Shown piece after piece: positions 1-8,606 of a DNA stretch of 64,000 nt (positions within the stretch are counted from its first letter, which is position 1; the number at the start of each line of letters is the position of its first letter). The notes under the pieces were generated by a model. That model had not been told where the DNA came from, ran no database searches, and saw only the letters and a program-made list of their open reading frames with translations. Made by a program: the position numbers and the translations under genes. Origin of the DNA: Devosia litorisediminis (lineage in GTDB: Bacteria; Pseudomonadota; Alphaproteobacteria; Rhizobiales; Devosiaceae); assembly GCF_018334155.1 (NCBI RefSeq), contig NZ_JAGXTP010000003.1:310001-374000 (forward strand). Direction: 5' to 3'.

Positions 1-478
1 GGATCAGGGGCTGACGTCCCGCGCCTTCAGCGACAGCGCCTTCACCGATTTCTGCCAGTCACTGGCGGGCCGCCAGGATATTCCGGTGCTGGCCATGTCG
101 CTGCACCACAAGGGCGAAGCCATTGCCGAGCAATGGGGCTTCATCCACAATCAGCGTTACTACGCCTTTGTCGCCAGCCGCGACTTTTCAAATTCCGATG
201 AGAGCCCGGGCAAGCTGCATCTTGGCGAGGTCATCCGGGCCTGCGCTGATCGGGGCCTGCGCGGCGCCGATCTGATGGTACCGGTCATGCCCTATAAGCG
301 CACCTGGGCCACCGAAACGGTGACGGTCAAGGATTACGCCCTGCCCGTGACCCCGCGCGGTCTGCTGGTGCTCAATTTGTGGGACCGCCTGTTGCGCCCC
401 GCCGTCAAGCACCTGGTGCTCAACATGCCCGCCGGTCTGCGGGGCCTGCTGATGAAGCTCACCGGCCGCGGCCTCTAG
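1..478 (+). CDS. GNAT-fold acetyltransferase, C-terminal part (5' end outside window)
   Basis: Open frame enters from the left edge (first full codon at base 2) and stops at 476-478; about 158 residues are visible. The text around residues 30-60 (SLHHKGEAIAEQWGF, then YYAFVASRDF) and the later segment with KLHLGEVIRACADRGL match the second half of the 'Acetyltransf_6' / CelD-BcsL-like GNAT proteins, in which a basic residue and a long helix bind acyl-CoA. Proteins of this kind acylate polysaccharides or peptidoglycan-related substrates, but the substrate cannot be read here. Ends two bases before the convergent stop of the next gene, so the two transcripts run into each other. Family assignment moderate, exact function unknown. 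Confidence 0.65.
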   Translation, partial: DQGLTSRAFSDSAFTDFCQSLAGRQDIPVLAMSLHHKGEAIAEQWGFIHNQRYYAFVASRDFSNSDESPGKLHLGEVIRACADRGLRGADLMVPVMPYKRTWATETVTVKDYALPVTPRGLLVLNLWDRLLRPAVKHLVLNMPAGLRGLLMKLTGRGL

Positions 479-479
479 A

Positions 480-809
480 TTACGGGCGCGGTGCCGGGCC
501 CCGGTATTTATCCATCACCCCGTCAAGCCGGGCATTGTCGATTTCAGGATTGGCAGCTTGCAGGCAGGGCAGCAACACAGCCTTGTTGTCCAGTTCACGC
601 GCACCAATGAGTTCAGCGGCGGTGCGGGCCGGCGTCACCCCGGCAAAGCAAGTCGCAAACTGCATCGGGGTAACGTCCAGCGCAGCAGCAATGGCGGCCA
701 CGGGACGGTTTGGATCCCCCAACACCTGTTCGGGCGTCGATACGGCATAGGCCGAGCCGGACACCAGCAGGAGTGGCAGGACGATGGCGACGTTGATTAG
801 CGGTTTCAT
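480..809 (-). CDS. Small secreted hypothetical protein
   Basis: 109 residues from the ATG at 809, chosen because GAGGAGGA lies a few bases upstream; an upstream in-frame start at 830 would place seven residues before the signal peptide. Residues 1-22 form a typical Sec signal (MKPLINVAIVLPLLLVSGSA followed by YA-V), so the mature protein of about 87 residues is probably periplasmic. It has two cysteines (in FATCFAG and LLPCLQA) that could form a disulfide, and helix-rich, repeat-free sequence. I do not recognise a family. It is monocistronic and convergent with the GNAT gene to its left. Confidence 0.7.
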   Translation of the reverse strand: MKPLINVAIVLPLLLVSGSAYAVSTPEQVLGDPNRPVAAIAAALDVTPMQFATCFAGVTPARTAAELIGARELDNKAVLLPCLQAANPEIDNARLDGVMDKYRGPAPRP

Positions 810-974
810 GGTGATCCTCCTCGGTTCCACTGCAGGCTGGCAGCGCCGGCCACGGCGAACAAGTTAGGCTTTGCTCATCATTTTGCTCGCCAATTCATCT
901 GCCGGACAGCTTGCGGCAAGGTGACAGCGCGACAGCGCGACACCGCTCAGCAGCGCGCCTGCGCAAGAACATGG

Positions 975-989
975 TTAATCATTCCTTAC
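975..989. promoter_or_regulatory. CtrA-like box (7 of 8) upstream of the MCP gene
   Basis: TTAA, seven bases, then TTAC, 46 bases upstream of the MCP start codon at 1035. It matches the CtrA consensus TTAA-N7-TTAA at seven of eight positions. Chemotaxis genes are often in the CtrA regulon of alphaproteobacteria, but one mismatch makes chance occurrence realistic. Confidence 0.3.
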
Positions 990-1034
990 CGATTGCCCGC
1001 TAGGCTTGTGATGTTGCGCGCCTGGGGGGGACCA

Positions 1035-2465
1035 ATGTCAGCTATTGCCGCCGAAGCCACCGTGTCGGTTCAACACGCCGACTCTCAGTCAGATATCGGT
1101 GACCGCGCCGGACGGCTGGGCGTCGAGATAGCCGACGTCGCCGGATTGATCGCCGACCTCTCCAAACTCAGCGGGCAGCAGCAGAGCCAGGCGCAGGCCA
1201 CACAGAGCGCGGCCGCCAGCATGAACGCCGCTGCCGCCCAACTGAGCCGCACCATGGGCACCAGCCGGCAGGCCGCCGCCGAAGTACGCGCCGTGCTCGA
1301 CAAGAGCGCTTCGGCCATCTCGGGCACCGTGCAGCGCACCACAATCACGCTGTCCGCCATGGCCGATGGCGCACTGCATATTCAGACCACGCTTGATGGC
1401 GTCTCAGGTTCGGTCAAGAATGTCGAGACCGCCAGCACGGCCATTGGCCAGATTGCCCGCGAAACCAAATTGCTGGCCCTTAATGCCTCGGTGGAGGCGG
1501 CCCGGGCTGGCGATGCCGGGCGGGGCTTTGCCATCATCGCCAATGCGGTCAAGGGCCTGGCCGACCAGATCCATGAATTTTCGACCCAGACCACCGGCAA
1601 TCTGGGTAATCTGACCGCGGCGCTCGATGCCTTGCGTACCCAGGCCAGGGGCAATTCACAGGCGGCCGAGCAGACCATCGCCGACACCAGCGCCGCTGCC
1701 GAAGCGACAGCAACCCTGGAAGCGCTGGTGGGGTCGGTGGACCGTCTGGTCACCGATATCGATGCCATGGCCCAGCCCGTCGAGCAGTCCATTGCCGGCT
1801 TCAGCACAATGCAGACTGAACTGTCCGCACTCGCCGATGGTGTAGCCGCCGGCCGCGGCCATCTGGAACTGGCCGAAGCCCGTACCCAGTCGATCCTCTC
1901 CATTTCAGAGGACTTCATGCTGTTCCTGGTCGAAAGCGGCTTCCACACCGCCGACGCCCCCTATATCGCTCTGGCCCGCGCCAAGGCGGGGGAGATCGCC
2001 GCCGTGTTCACAGACGCCGTCGCCCGCGGCAAGATCGGCATGGCCGATCTGTTTGACGACCACTATCAGCCGATCAAGGGCACCGACCCGCAGCAGGTGA
2101 CCACCCGGTTTACCGATTTCACCGATCAGGTGCTGCCCGCATTGCAGGAGCCTGTGCTGGACTTCGACAAGCGCATCGCCTTTTGCGCGGCGGTTGATCG
2201 CAATGGCTATCTGCCGACCCACAATGCCGTCTATTCCCAGCCGCAGGGGGGCGACCCGGTCTGGAACGCTGCCAATTGTCGTAATCGGCGCATTTTCGAC
2301 GATCGCACGGGCCTGTCAGCGGGCCGCTCGACCAAGCCCTTCCTGCTCCAGACCTACCGACGGGACATGGGCGGCGGGCAGTTTGCGCTGATGAAGGACT
2401 GCTCGGCACCCATCACTATCAATGGCCGACACTGGGGCGGTTTGCGGATTGCCTTCAAGGTCTGA
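1035..2465 (+). CDS. Soluble methyl-accepting chemotaxis protein with C-terminal sensor-like domain
   Basis: 476 residues from the ATG at 1035; a GTG at 921 would add 38 residues without family character. The first 280 residues are long amphipathic helices ending in the receptor hairpin (ETKLLALNASVEAARAG, then GRGFAIIANAVKGLA), the site that docks CheW and CheA. No membrane segment or HAMP domain is visible, so this is a cytoplasmic transducer. Residues of about 300-476 form a separate domain with DRNGYLPTHN, a CRNRRIFDD stretch and LLQTYRRDMGGG followed by GRHWGGLR, a PAS/Cache-like module seen in rhizobial MCPs and presumably the signal input. The order, signalling part first and sensor last, is unusual among MCPs. 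Ligand unknown. No che genes are nearby. Confidence 0.85.
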   Translation: MSAIAAEATVSVQHADSQSDIGDRAGRLGVEIADVAGLIADLSKLSGQQQSQAQATQSAAASMNAAAAQLSRTMGTSRQAAAEVRAVLDKSASAISGTVQRTTITLSAMADGALHIQTTLDGVSGSVKNVETASTAIGQIARETKLLALNASVEAARAGDAGRGFAIIANAVKGLADQIHEFSTQTTGNLGNLTAALDALRTQARGNSQAAEQTIADTSAAAEATATLEALVGSVDRLVTDIDAMAQPVEQSIAGFSTMQTELSALADGVAAGRGHLELAEARTQSILSISEDFMLFLVESGFHTADAPYIALARAKAGEIAAVFTDAVARGKIGMADLFDDHYQPIKGTDPQQVTTRFTDFTDQVLPALQEPVLDFDKRIAFCAAVDRNGYLPTHNAVYSQPQGGDPVWNAANCRNRRIFDDRTGLSAGRSTKPFLLQTYRRDMGGGQFALMKDCSAPITINGRHWGGLRIAFKV

Positions 2466-2547
2466 GCCAAGACCAGCTTTTCTTGACTCCGCGGTTGGTT
2501 TGACTTACAGCCACCCCATTCATCAGGCTTTGCTCCTGACCAGCCGA

Positions 2548-2615
2548 CCGGGACCCCTTACGGGTATAGACGATCCCGGAGGCCACCACCCACCAGCGCG
2601 TTGCGCCCGTGGGTG
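2548..2615 (+). other. Two perfect hairpins in the 5' region of ffh
   Basis: CCGGGA (2548-2553) pairs with TCCCGG (2574-2579), and CACCCAC (2587-2593) pairs with GTGGGTG (2609-2615), with a nested GCGC/GCGC. Both lie in the 216-base gap before ffh, ending 66 bases before its start. There is no T-tract, so they are not terminators; they may be part of a leader transcript. No known riboswitch or SRP RNA motif was recognised. Confidence 0.3.
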
Positions 2616-2681
2616 TGCTTGGCGTTTGGACTGATGGATCCCATATCTCGTCGGATTGCCCGATAGAGAAGAGGACAAAAT

Positions 2682-4277
2682 ATGTTCGAGAGCCTTTCAG
2701 ACCGGCTTGGCAAAATCTTTGACGGACTGCGCGGTCGCGGAGCACTGAGTGCCAGCGACGTAGACGCAGCAATGCGCGAAATTCGCCGCGCCCTGATCGA
2801 AGCCGACGTCTCTCTCGAAGTCGTCCGTGCCTTTGTCGACCAGGTCAGGGATCGCGCCGTTGGCGCCGAGGTCACCCGCTCGGTGACCCCCGGCCAGCAG
2901 GTCATCAAGATCGTTCATGACGAGCTGGTCGCCGTGCTGGGCGAAAGCACCGTTGCCATCGACCTCAATGCCAAGGCCCCCGTGACCTTGCTCATGGTCG
3001 GCTTGCAGGGCTCGGGCAAGACCACCACCACCGCCAAGATTGCCAAGCGCCTCAAGGACAAGCAGAAGAAAAAAGTTCTGCTCGCTTCGCTTGATACCCG
3101 CCGCCCCGCTGCCATGGAGCAGCTACGCGTGCTGGGCGAACAGGTTGGCGTCGACACCCTGCCCATCGTCACCAGCGAAACCCCTGTCGAAATCGCCCGC
3201 CGCGCCGAGCGCGAAGGCCGTCTGGGTGGCTATGACGTTCTCATTCTCGATACCGCCGGCCGCACCCATGTCGATGAAGAACTGATGGTTGAAACCGTCA
3301 GCATCAAGGACATCGCCAACCCGCACGAAATCCTGCTGGTGGTTGATGCGCTGACCGGTCAGGACGCCATCAACGTCGCCCGCTCCTTTGACGGGCGCCT
3401 CGATATCACCGGCATCGTGCTCACCCGCGTTGACGGCGATGGCCGTGGCGGCGCGGCACTGTCGATGCGCGCGGCTACCGGCAAGCCGATCAAGCTGATC
3501 GGTGTCGGCGAAAAGATGGACGCGCTGGAAGACTTCCATCCATCGCGTATTGCCGACCGTATTCTGGGCATGGGCGACATCGTCTCGCTGGTCGAAAAGG
3601 CCGCCGAGCACGTCTCTGCCGAAGACGCGCAGAAGATGGCCAAGAAGCTCAAAAAGGGCTCCTTTGACTTTGAAGATCTGCGCAATCAGCTGCTGCAGAT
3701 GAAGAAGATGGGTGGCATGGGCGGCCTGATGTCCATGATGCCCGGTATGGGCCAGATGAAAAAAGCCATGGCCGGCGCCAATATCGATGAGAAGGTGTTC
3801 GATCGTCAGGTTGCCATCATCAATTCGATGACCAAGAAAGAGCGCGCCGCGCCTGACCTGCTCAATGCCAGCCGCCGCAAGCGCATTGCCGCCGGTGCGG
3901 GCGTTGAAGTCAGCGAAATCAACAAGCTGGCCAAGCAGCACCGCCAGATGGCCGACATGATGAAAAAGGTCGGCAAGGGTGGCATGGGCGCGCTCGGCGG
4001 CATGATGGGTGGCAAGATGGGCCAGATGATGGGGGGCATGGGCTCCATGCCGGACCTCTCCAAGATGGACCCCGCCCAGATCGAACAGATGGCCCGTCAG
4101 GCCGGTATCGACCCCAATCAGCTCAAGGGCCTGCAAGGCGCAGAAGCCCCCGCGCAAAAGGCGCTGCCGAGTGATGTCGGCGCCCTGCTCAAATCCTCCG
4201 GCGGACCGGCACTGCCCGGTCTGGGTTCCGGCGCCCCCCGTTTCCCTGGCCTGCCCGGCCTGGGCAAGAAAAAATAA
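2682..4277 (+). CDS. ffh: Signal recognition particle GTPase Ffh
   Basis: 531 residues. Ffh binds signal sequences of nascent inner-membrane proteins and 4.5S RNA and docks with FtsY in a GTP-dependent way. The N domain (residues 1-95) is followed by the G domain with GLQGSGKTTTTAKI (about 107-120), DTRRPAA, DTAGRTHVDEE and TRVDGDGRGG. The M domain begins near residue 330 and is very rich in methionine and glycine (repeated MGG/GGM), with the RNA-binding helices around NASRRKRIAAGAG. GAGGA nine bases before the ATG supports the start. It precedes rpsP by 29 bases, so the two are probably cotranscribed. It is longer than E. coli Ffh (453 residues) because of the extended M domain and tail, which is common in alphaproteobacteria. 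Confidence 0.98.
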   Translation: MFESLSDRLGKIFDGLRGRGALSASDVDAAMREIRRALIEADVSLEVVRAFVDQVRDRAVGAEVTRSVTPGQQVIKIVHDELVAVLGESTVAIDLNAKAPVTLLMVGLQGSGKTTTTAKIAKRLKDKQKKKVLLASLDTRRPAAMEQLRVLGEQVGVDTLPIVTSETPVEIARRAEREGRLGGYDVLILDTAGRTHVDEELMVETVSIKDIANPHEILLVVDALTGQDAINVARSFDGRLDITGIVLTRVDGDGRGGAALSMRAATGKPIKLIGVGEKMDALEDFHPSRIADRILGMGDIVSLVEKAAEHVSAEDAQKMAKKLKKGSFDFEDLRNQLLQMKKMGGMGGLMSMMPGMGQMKKAMAGANIDEKVFDRQVAIINSMTKKERAAPDLLNASRRKRIAAGAGVEVSEINKLAKQHRQMADMMKKVGKGGMGALGGMMGGKMGQMMGGMGSMPDLSKMDPAQIEQMARQAGIDPNQLKGLQGAEAPAQKALPSDVGALLKSSGGPALPGLGSGAPRFPGLPGLGKKK

Positions 4278-4306
4278 TCGTTTCAACCAAACCCTAGGAT
4301 ACCAAA

Positions 4307-4732
4307 ATGTCCCTCAAGATCCGTCTGGCCCGTGGTGGCACCAAGAAGCGCCCTTTCTATCAGATCGTCATTGCTGATGCCCGTTCGCCCCGCGATGGCC
4401 GTTTCATCGAAAAGCTCGGCACCTTCAACCCACTGCTCGCCAAGGACAATGAAGGCCGTGTCGTTCTCGACATCGAGCGCGCCAAGCACTGGCTCGCTGT
4501 CGGCGCTCAGCCAACCGACCGCGTGCTGCGTTTCCTCGACGCCGCTGGCGTTCTGAACCGCGAAGCCCGCAACAATCCGGACAAGGGCAAGCCCGGCGAA
4601 AAGGCCACCCAGCGCGCTGAAGAAAAGGCCGCCAAGGTTGCTGCTGCCGAAGAAGCCAAGAACGCCCCCAAGGTTGAAGAGGCTCCTGTTGAAGAAGCCG
4701 CTCCTGCCGCTGAAGAAGCTGCTGCCGAATAA
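4307..4732 (+). CDS. rpsP: 30S ribosomal protein S16
   Basis: 141 residues. The first 80 or so are canonical S16 ([20 protein letters not shown], then [13 protein letters not shown]). The last 55 residues are a low-complexity tail of alanine, glutamate and lysine, absent from E. coli S16 (82 residues) but frequent in alphaproteobacteria. Follows ffh by 29 bases and is closed by a strong terminator at 4756-4787. In most proteobacteria rpsP is followed directly by rimM, trmD and rplS; here those genes lie near 39.3-41.3 kb, so rpsP ends its operon alone. Confidence 0.98.
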   Translation: MSLKIRLARGGTKKRPFYQIVIADARSPRDGRFIEKLGTFNPLLAKDNEGRVVLDIERAKHWLAVGAQPTDRVLRFLDAAGVLNREARNNPDKGKPGEKATQRAEEKAAKVAAAEEAKNAPKVEEAPVEEAAPAAEEAAAE

Positions 4733-4755
4733 GTCTGGCGCAGACCTGAAATGAC

Positions 4756-4787
4756 AAAGGCCCCGGTGGAAACACCGGGGCCTTTTT
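4756..4787 (+). terminator. Rho-independent terminator after rpsP
   Basis: Thirteen-base perfect stem (4756-4768 with 4773-4785) around a GAAA tetraloop, the T-run being 4783-4787. Lies 24 bases after the rpsP stop. Confidence 0.9.
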
Positions 4788-4857
4788 AACGTTTCATTGA
4801 CTCTTTGAGAGACTCGGGCGCATGTTCACTAAATGTTCCATAAACACAGGTCTCAAG

Positions 4858-5178
4858 ATGTCCACCTATTGCGTAACACTCACGATCGCGAAAAAAACTA
4901 TTGGCGGAAAGACTGACGACGAGCGACGTCAACGTCTGATTGACAATGTTCGTGAGGACGACCTCGGCTATTGGGATCGCACTACATCGTTCTTCTTAGT
5001 CGAGTCAGGTCTCGATACCAATTCGTTTGCCAAGCGCGCGTTTACCGGGTTGAGCAGCGAAGACGTCGCAGTGGTCTTCGATCCATCGGACATGTCTGCT
5101 GCCAGCTTCGGCGATGTGAAGGACTTCGATGTCCTGAAGTCCTTCTTGTCGCCGCTGACGCGGTATAAAGCCAGCTAA
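4858..5178 (+). CDS. Small hypothetical protein of atypical composition
   Basis: 106 residues from ATG 4858 (an ATG at 4822 would add 12). No family recognised with confidence. The alternation suggests a beta-alpha-beta ferredoxin-like fold: strand YCVTLTI, helix [13 protein letters not shown], strand SFFLVES, helix around SFAKRAF, strand VAVVFD. That topology recalls SinR/Cas2-like small proteins, a resemblance in pattern only. The reading frame looks richer in A+T than its neighbours and uses codons such as AAA, ACA and TTA that the adjacent genes avoid, which suggests recent acquisition. Its stop codon overlaps the convergent leuB stop within the four bases CTAA (5175-5178). It sits exactly where rimM would be expected after rpsP. 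Confidence 0.6.
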   Translation: MSTYCVTLTIAKKTIGGKTDDERRQRLIDNVREDDLGYWDRTTSFFLVESGLDTNSFAKRAFTGLSSEDVAVVFDPSDMSAASFGDVKDFDVLKSFLSPLTRYKAS

Positions 5179-6275
5179 GCCTTGAGCTTGGCCAGGATCG
5201 CCGCGCCCATTTCCTCGGTGCCAACCGTCTTGCGATTGTCCTGGGCGATGTCCCCGGTGCGCAGGCCGTCGCTGAGCACGGCCGAAATCGCGTTCTCGAT
5301 TTTCGTGGCCAGCTCGATCATGCCGAAGCTGTAACGCAGGGCCATGGCGACCGAAGCAATCATGGCGATCGGATTGGCAATGCCCTGACCAGCAATATCA
5401 GGTGCCGATCCGTGAACGGGCTCGTAGAACGCCTTGCGCTTGCCGGTGAGCGGATCTGGCGCCCCCAGCGACGCCGAGGGCAGCATGCCCAGCGAGCCGG
5501 TCAGCATGGCCGCCACGTCCGAGAGGATGTCGCCGAACAGATTGTCAGTGACCATCACGTCGAACTGCTTGGGATTGCGCACCAGCTGCATGGCCGCGTT
5601 ATCGGCCAGAATGTGGTGCAGCTCGACATCGGGATAGTCCTTGCCGATGCCCCGCACCACCTCGTCCCACAGCACGCCGGACTTCATCACGTTCTTCTTG
5701 TCGGCCGAGTGCACCTTGTTGTTGCGGGTGCGGGCCAGATCAAAGGCAACGCGGGTAATGCGATCGATCTCATAGGTCTCGTAGACCTGGGTATCGATGG
5801 CGCGCTTCTGGCCGTCCCCCAGATCGGTAATGGTCTTGGGCTCGCCGAAATAGACGCCGCCGGTCAGCTCGCGCACGATCAGGATATCGAGGCCTTCCAC
5901 CAGTTCGCGCTTGAGAGAGGAGGCATCGGCCAGCGCCGGATAGCAAATGGCCGGGCGCAGATTGGCAAACACGGCCATTTCCTTGCGCAGACGCAGCAGC
6001 GCAGCCTCGGGCCGGTGCTCATAGGGGACATTGTCCCACTTGGGACCACCCACCGCGCCAAAGATCACGGCGTCGGCGGCCTTGGCCTTTTCGGTGTCTT
6101 CATCGGTAATGGCGACCTGATGGGCGTCATAGGCAGCGCCGCCGGCCAGACCGCTATCGGTCGAGAAATCGGTCAGCTGTTCGCTATTGGTCCACGCGAT
6201 CAGCTTGTCGACTTCGAGCATGATCTCGGCACCAATGCCGTCGCCGGGAAGCAGGAAGAGGGAATGGGTGGCCAT
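5175..6275 (-). CDS. leuB: 3-isopropylmalate dehydrogenase
   Basis: 366 residues, the family's normal length. Oxidises and decarboxylates (2R,3S)-3-isopropylmalate to 2-oxoisocaproate with NAD+, the third step of leucine synthesis. Visible marks are [10 protein letters not shown] at the start, the arginine/aspartate active-site segment [22 protein letters not shown] for substrate and Mg2+ binding, and [12 protein letters not shown] for NAD specificity. It follows the leuD-RidA-GNAT string on the same strand after about 100 bases. leuC is 31 kb away on the other strand, so the leucine genes are dispersed. Its 3' end overlaps the convergent small gene. Confidence 0.97.
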   Translation of the reverse strand: MATHSLFLLPGDGIGAEIMLEVDKLIAWTNSEQLTDFSTDSGLAGGAAYDAHQVAITDEDTEKAKAADAVIFGAVGGPKWDNVPYEHRPEAALLRLRKEMAVFANLRPAICYPALADASSLKRELVEGLDILIVRELTGGVYFGEPKTITDLGDGQKRAIDTQVYETYEIDRITRVAFDLARTRNNKVHSADKKNVMKSGVLWDEVVRGIGKDYPDVELHHILADNAAMQLVRNPKQFDVMVTDNLFGDILSDVAAMLTGSLGMLPSASLGAPDPLTGKRKAFYEPVHGSAPDIAGQGIANPIAMIASVAMALRYSFGMIELATKIENAISAVLSDGLRTGDIAQDNRKTVGTEEMGAAILAKLKA

Positions 6276-6375
6276 GATGGGTCCTTACCGTACTGGTGGT
6301 TACGCCTGTTGCCATGCTCATAGCTGCTTTTGCCGCAATGAGGCAAGCGGCAGCATGGGTTGGACATCAGGCGCG

Positions 6376-6801
6376 TTAGGGCTTGAGGGGCTTGCTCAGA
6401 AAGTAGCGACTACTGCCCGGTGGCATGTCGACGATCTCGCCAACCACTGCAAAGCCGAGCTTTTCGTAGAATGGACGCGCCTGAAACGAATAGGTGTCGA
6501 GCCAGATCCCGGTCAGATCCTGCGCCCGGGCATGGCCTTCGGCCTTGGCCATCAGCTGGCTGCCCAGATCCTGCCCACGCAGGCTGTCGGGCACATAGAG
6601 CAATTCAATGAACAGCCAGTCTGAAAAGACCGCGCCCCAAAGCCCGCCGACCGTGGCACCATCATCATCACGGAGCAACACCGCAAAATCTGTCTTGGCC
6701 GTGCGGGGGCGCCCTGACGCTGCGGCATTGAACGCCAGCAGGCCATCGGCGATAATATCGTAGTCGGCCGCAACAGGATTTGTGTCGACCACGATCTTCA
6801 T
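6376..6801 (-). CDS. GNAT family N-acetyltransferase
   Basis: 141 residues. The acetyl-CoA loop is read in LRGQDLGSQLMAKAE (R/Q-x-x-G-x-G/A type), preceded by the strand LFIELLYVPD and followed by ARPFYEKLGF, the classic end of the GNAT core. Substrate unknown. Its ATG lies three bases after the RidA stop, so it is cotranslated in the leuD-ridA string. The context (leucine synthesis plus an enamine deaminase) does not define a substrate. Confidence 0.85.
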   Translation of the reverse strand: MKIVVDTNPVAADYDIIADGLLAFNAAASGRPRTAKTDFAVLLRDDDGATVGGLWGAVFSDWLFIELLYVPDSLRGQDLGSQLMAKAEGHARAQDLTGIWLDTYSFQARPFYEKLGFAVVGEIVDMPPGSSRYFLSKPLKP

Positions 6802-6804
6802 CGA

Positions 6805-7191
6805 TCAGCTCGTTGCCGCGCCGATACGGGCCGTGACTTCGATCTCAATCTTCATGCCTGGCTCGATCATCTGCACGATCAACATGGAGGCGGCCGGGCG
6901 GATGTCCTTGAACACCGGCCCCACAGCCTTGACCACCGCATCCACATCGGCGCGATCGCCAACATAATAGACCACCCGCACAGTGTCCTGAATGGACGAC
7001 CCGGCTTCCTTGAGCGCCTTGTCGATCGTGGCCAGGGCATTGGCTGCCTGCGTCCCGACATCGTCGGGCATGGTCATGCTGGCATAGTCATAGCCCGTCG
7101 TGCCCGAGACATAGATGGTGTCCTGGTGCCGCACGGCGCGAGAATAGCCAAAGGTCGCTTCAAACGGCGAACCGGTCGATACACGCTGCAT
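6805..7191 (-). CDS. RidA family reactive intermediate deaminase
   Basis: 128 residues from ATG 7191 (a GTG at 7200 would add three). RidA proteins hydrolyse reactive 2-aminoacrylate and other enamines/imines that leak from PLP enzymes and protect branched-chain amino acid enzymes. Family marks are GSPFEATFGYSRAV, YVSGTTGYDY and the C-terminal IRPAASMLIVQMIEPGMKIEIE, containing the substrate-binding arginine and the late glutamate. Located immediately after leuD (9-base gap) and before a GNAT gene, which fits a housekeeping link to leucine synthesis. Subgroup within the YjgF/RidA family not determined. Confidence 0.92.
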   Translation of the reverse strand: MQRVSTGSPFEATFGYSRAVRHQDTIYVSGTTGYDYASMTMPDDVGTQAANALATIDKALKEAGSSIQDTVRVVYYVGDRADVDAVVKAVGPVFKDIRPAASMLIVQMIEPGMKIEIEVTARIGAATS

Positions 7192-7200
7192 CTTGAGCAC

Positions 7201-7806
7201 TCAGAGCCAGGGGCGATCGGCTGCCATTTTGGTTTCAAACGAGGTGATCGAGGGATCCGACTTCAGCGTGCCCGCAATATCGTCCAGACCTTCAAGCAGG
7301 ATCTGCTTGCGGCTCGGATCAATCTCGAACGACAGCGTGCCGCCATCTGGACCCGAAATGGTCTGGGCTTCCAGATCCACAGTCAGCGTGGCGTTGGAGC
7401 CGCGCTCGGCATCATCAAGCAGCAGTTTGAGCTGCTCGGGGCTGACCACCAGCGGCAGAATGCCGTTCTTGAAGCAGTTATTGTAGAAAATGTCGGCAAA
7501 GCTGGTCGAAATCACGCAGCGAATGCCAAAATCCAGCAACGCCCATGGCGCATGCTCGCGGCTCGAACCACAGCCGAAATTGTCGCCGGCCACGATGATC
7601 TGGGCATTGCGATAGGCGGCCTTGTTGAGCACGAAATCAGGATTTTCCGTACCATCCTCATTATAGCGCATTTCGCTGAACAGCGCTGAACCCAGACCCG
7701 TCCGCTTGATGGTCTTGAGGTACTGCTTGGGGATGATCATGTCGGTATCGATATTGATGATCGGCAGGGGCGCCGCGACACCGGTCAGGGTAGTGAACTT
7801 GTCCAT
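7201..7806 (-). CDS. leuD: 3-isopropylmalate dehydratase small subunit
   Basis: 201 residues. With LeuC it interconverts 2- and 3-isopropylmalate. The start at 7806 ([15 protein letters not shown]) is the one conserved in the family and has GAGG seven bases upstream; an upstream in-frame start at 7827 adds seven residues without a ribosome site. The substrate-recognition loop is [15 protein letters not shown]. LeuC is encoded separately at 36.5 kb. First gene of a tight string with RidA and GNAT. Confidence 0.97.
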   Translation of the reverse strand: MDKFTTLTGVAAPLPIINIDTDMIIPKQYLKTIKRTGLGSALFSEMRYNEDGTENPDFVLNKAAYRNAQIIVAGDNFGCGSSREHAPWALLDFGIRCVISTSFADIFYNNCFKNGILPLVVSPEQLKLLLDDAERGSNATLTVDLEAQTISGPDGGTLSFEIDPSRKQILLEGLDDIAGTLKSDPSITSFETKMAADRPWL

Positions 7807-7837
7807 GAGGAAACCTCGCTTTGGCACAGGTCATTGC

Positions 7838-7857
7838 GCAAAACCCCGCCTGGGGTC
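7838..7857 (-). terminator. Short terminator-like hairpin after the DedA gene
   Basis: On the minus strand ACCCC-AGGC-GGGGT followed by TTTT, 50 bases past the DedA stop. The stem has only five pairs, so termination is uncertain. Confidence 0.4.
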
Positions 7858-7905
7858 AAGCCGGGATTGGCTGAAAGCGTTCGCCTGGGCGCGGCTGCGC
7901 GTTAG

Positions 7906-8514
7906 TTAGTCGGCCTGCTTGCTTGGCCGCCAGGTGATGAAGCGATAGAGGTAGATCACCACCACCAGCGCGAGCACGATATAGCTCAGCGGGTCCAGCA
8001 CCGTCTCGACCAGGTGGTAATGCTCATGCAGCAAATAGCCGGCCAGCGTCAGAATGGTGTTCCAGATCAGCGCGCCTGTCGTCGAGGCCAGGATGAACAC
8101 CACCAGCGGCATCCGCGCCAGACCGGCCGGGATTGAGATCAGCGTGCGGATCAGCGGCATCAGCCGGCCAAACAGCACGATAATCGGTCCAAACCGGTGA
8201 AAGGCGAGCACGGCGATGTCGATTTCTTCGGCATTGAGCGTCATTACCCGGCCAAACCGGTCCGACATGGCGCGCAGGCGCTCGAGCCCGAAGATCCGCC
8301 CCGCAAAATACCAGGGCAGCATGCCCACCACCGCGCCAATGGTGGCCGCAGCCAGCACGCCAAAGAAATTGAGCTCCCCATTGGCAGCGGCAAAGCCGGC
8401 AAACGGGATGATCAGCTCCGAGGGAATGGGCGGGAAGATCGACTCCGCCAGCATCACCAGAAAGATGCCGACATAGCCCAAATCCGAAATAGTCTGAATA
8501 ATCCAGGCCGTCAT
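7906..8514 (-). CDS. DedA family inner-membrane protein
   Basis: 202 residues with about five hydrophobic segments. The conserved DedA region is seen in ESIFPPIPSELIIPFAG, followed by GAVVGMLPWYFAGRIFG and the functionally important arginine/glycine segment FGRLMPLIRTLISIPAGLARM. DedA proteins are proposed lipid or undecaprenyl-phosphate translocases and affect envelope stress and antibiotic tolerance. Stands alone between leuD and typA; a terminator separates it from typA. Confidence 0.92.
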   Translation of the reverse strand: MTAWIIQTISDLGYVGIFLVMLAESIFPPIPSELIIPFAGFAAANGELNFFGVLAAATIGAVVGMLPWYFAGRIFGLERLRAMSDRFGRVMTLNAEEIDIAVLAFHRFGPIIVLFGRLMPLIRTLISIPAGLARMPLVVFILASTTGALIWNTILTLAGYLLHEHYHLVETVLDPLSYIVLALVVVIYLYRFITWRPSKQAD

Positions 8515-8571
8515 GGCGCGCTCCTGCTGGGTCCGGGCGTCACCATCAACCTAAACCACCAAGAAACAGTA

Positions 8572-8599
8572 AGGGCCCCGGTATTTCCACCGGAGCCCT
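8572..8599 (-). terminator. Hairpin terminator after typA
   Basis: Eleven-base stem (8572-8582 with 8589-8599) with one G-U pair on the minus strand, located just after the typA stop. The following sequence is only moderately T-rich. Confidence 0.6.
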
Positions 8600-8606
8600 G
8601 AAATTC

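Noticed and set aside
2466..2681. SRP (4.5S) RNA gene upstream of ffh
   Set aside because: The conserved GGAAGCAG-type apical loop of SRP RNA is absent on both strands.
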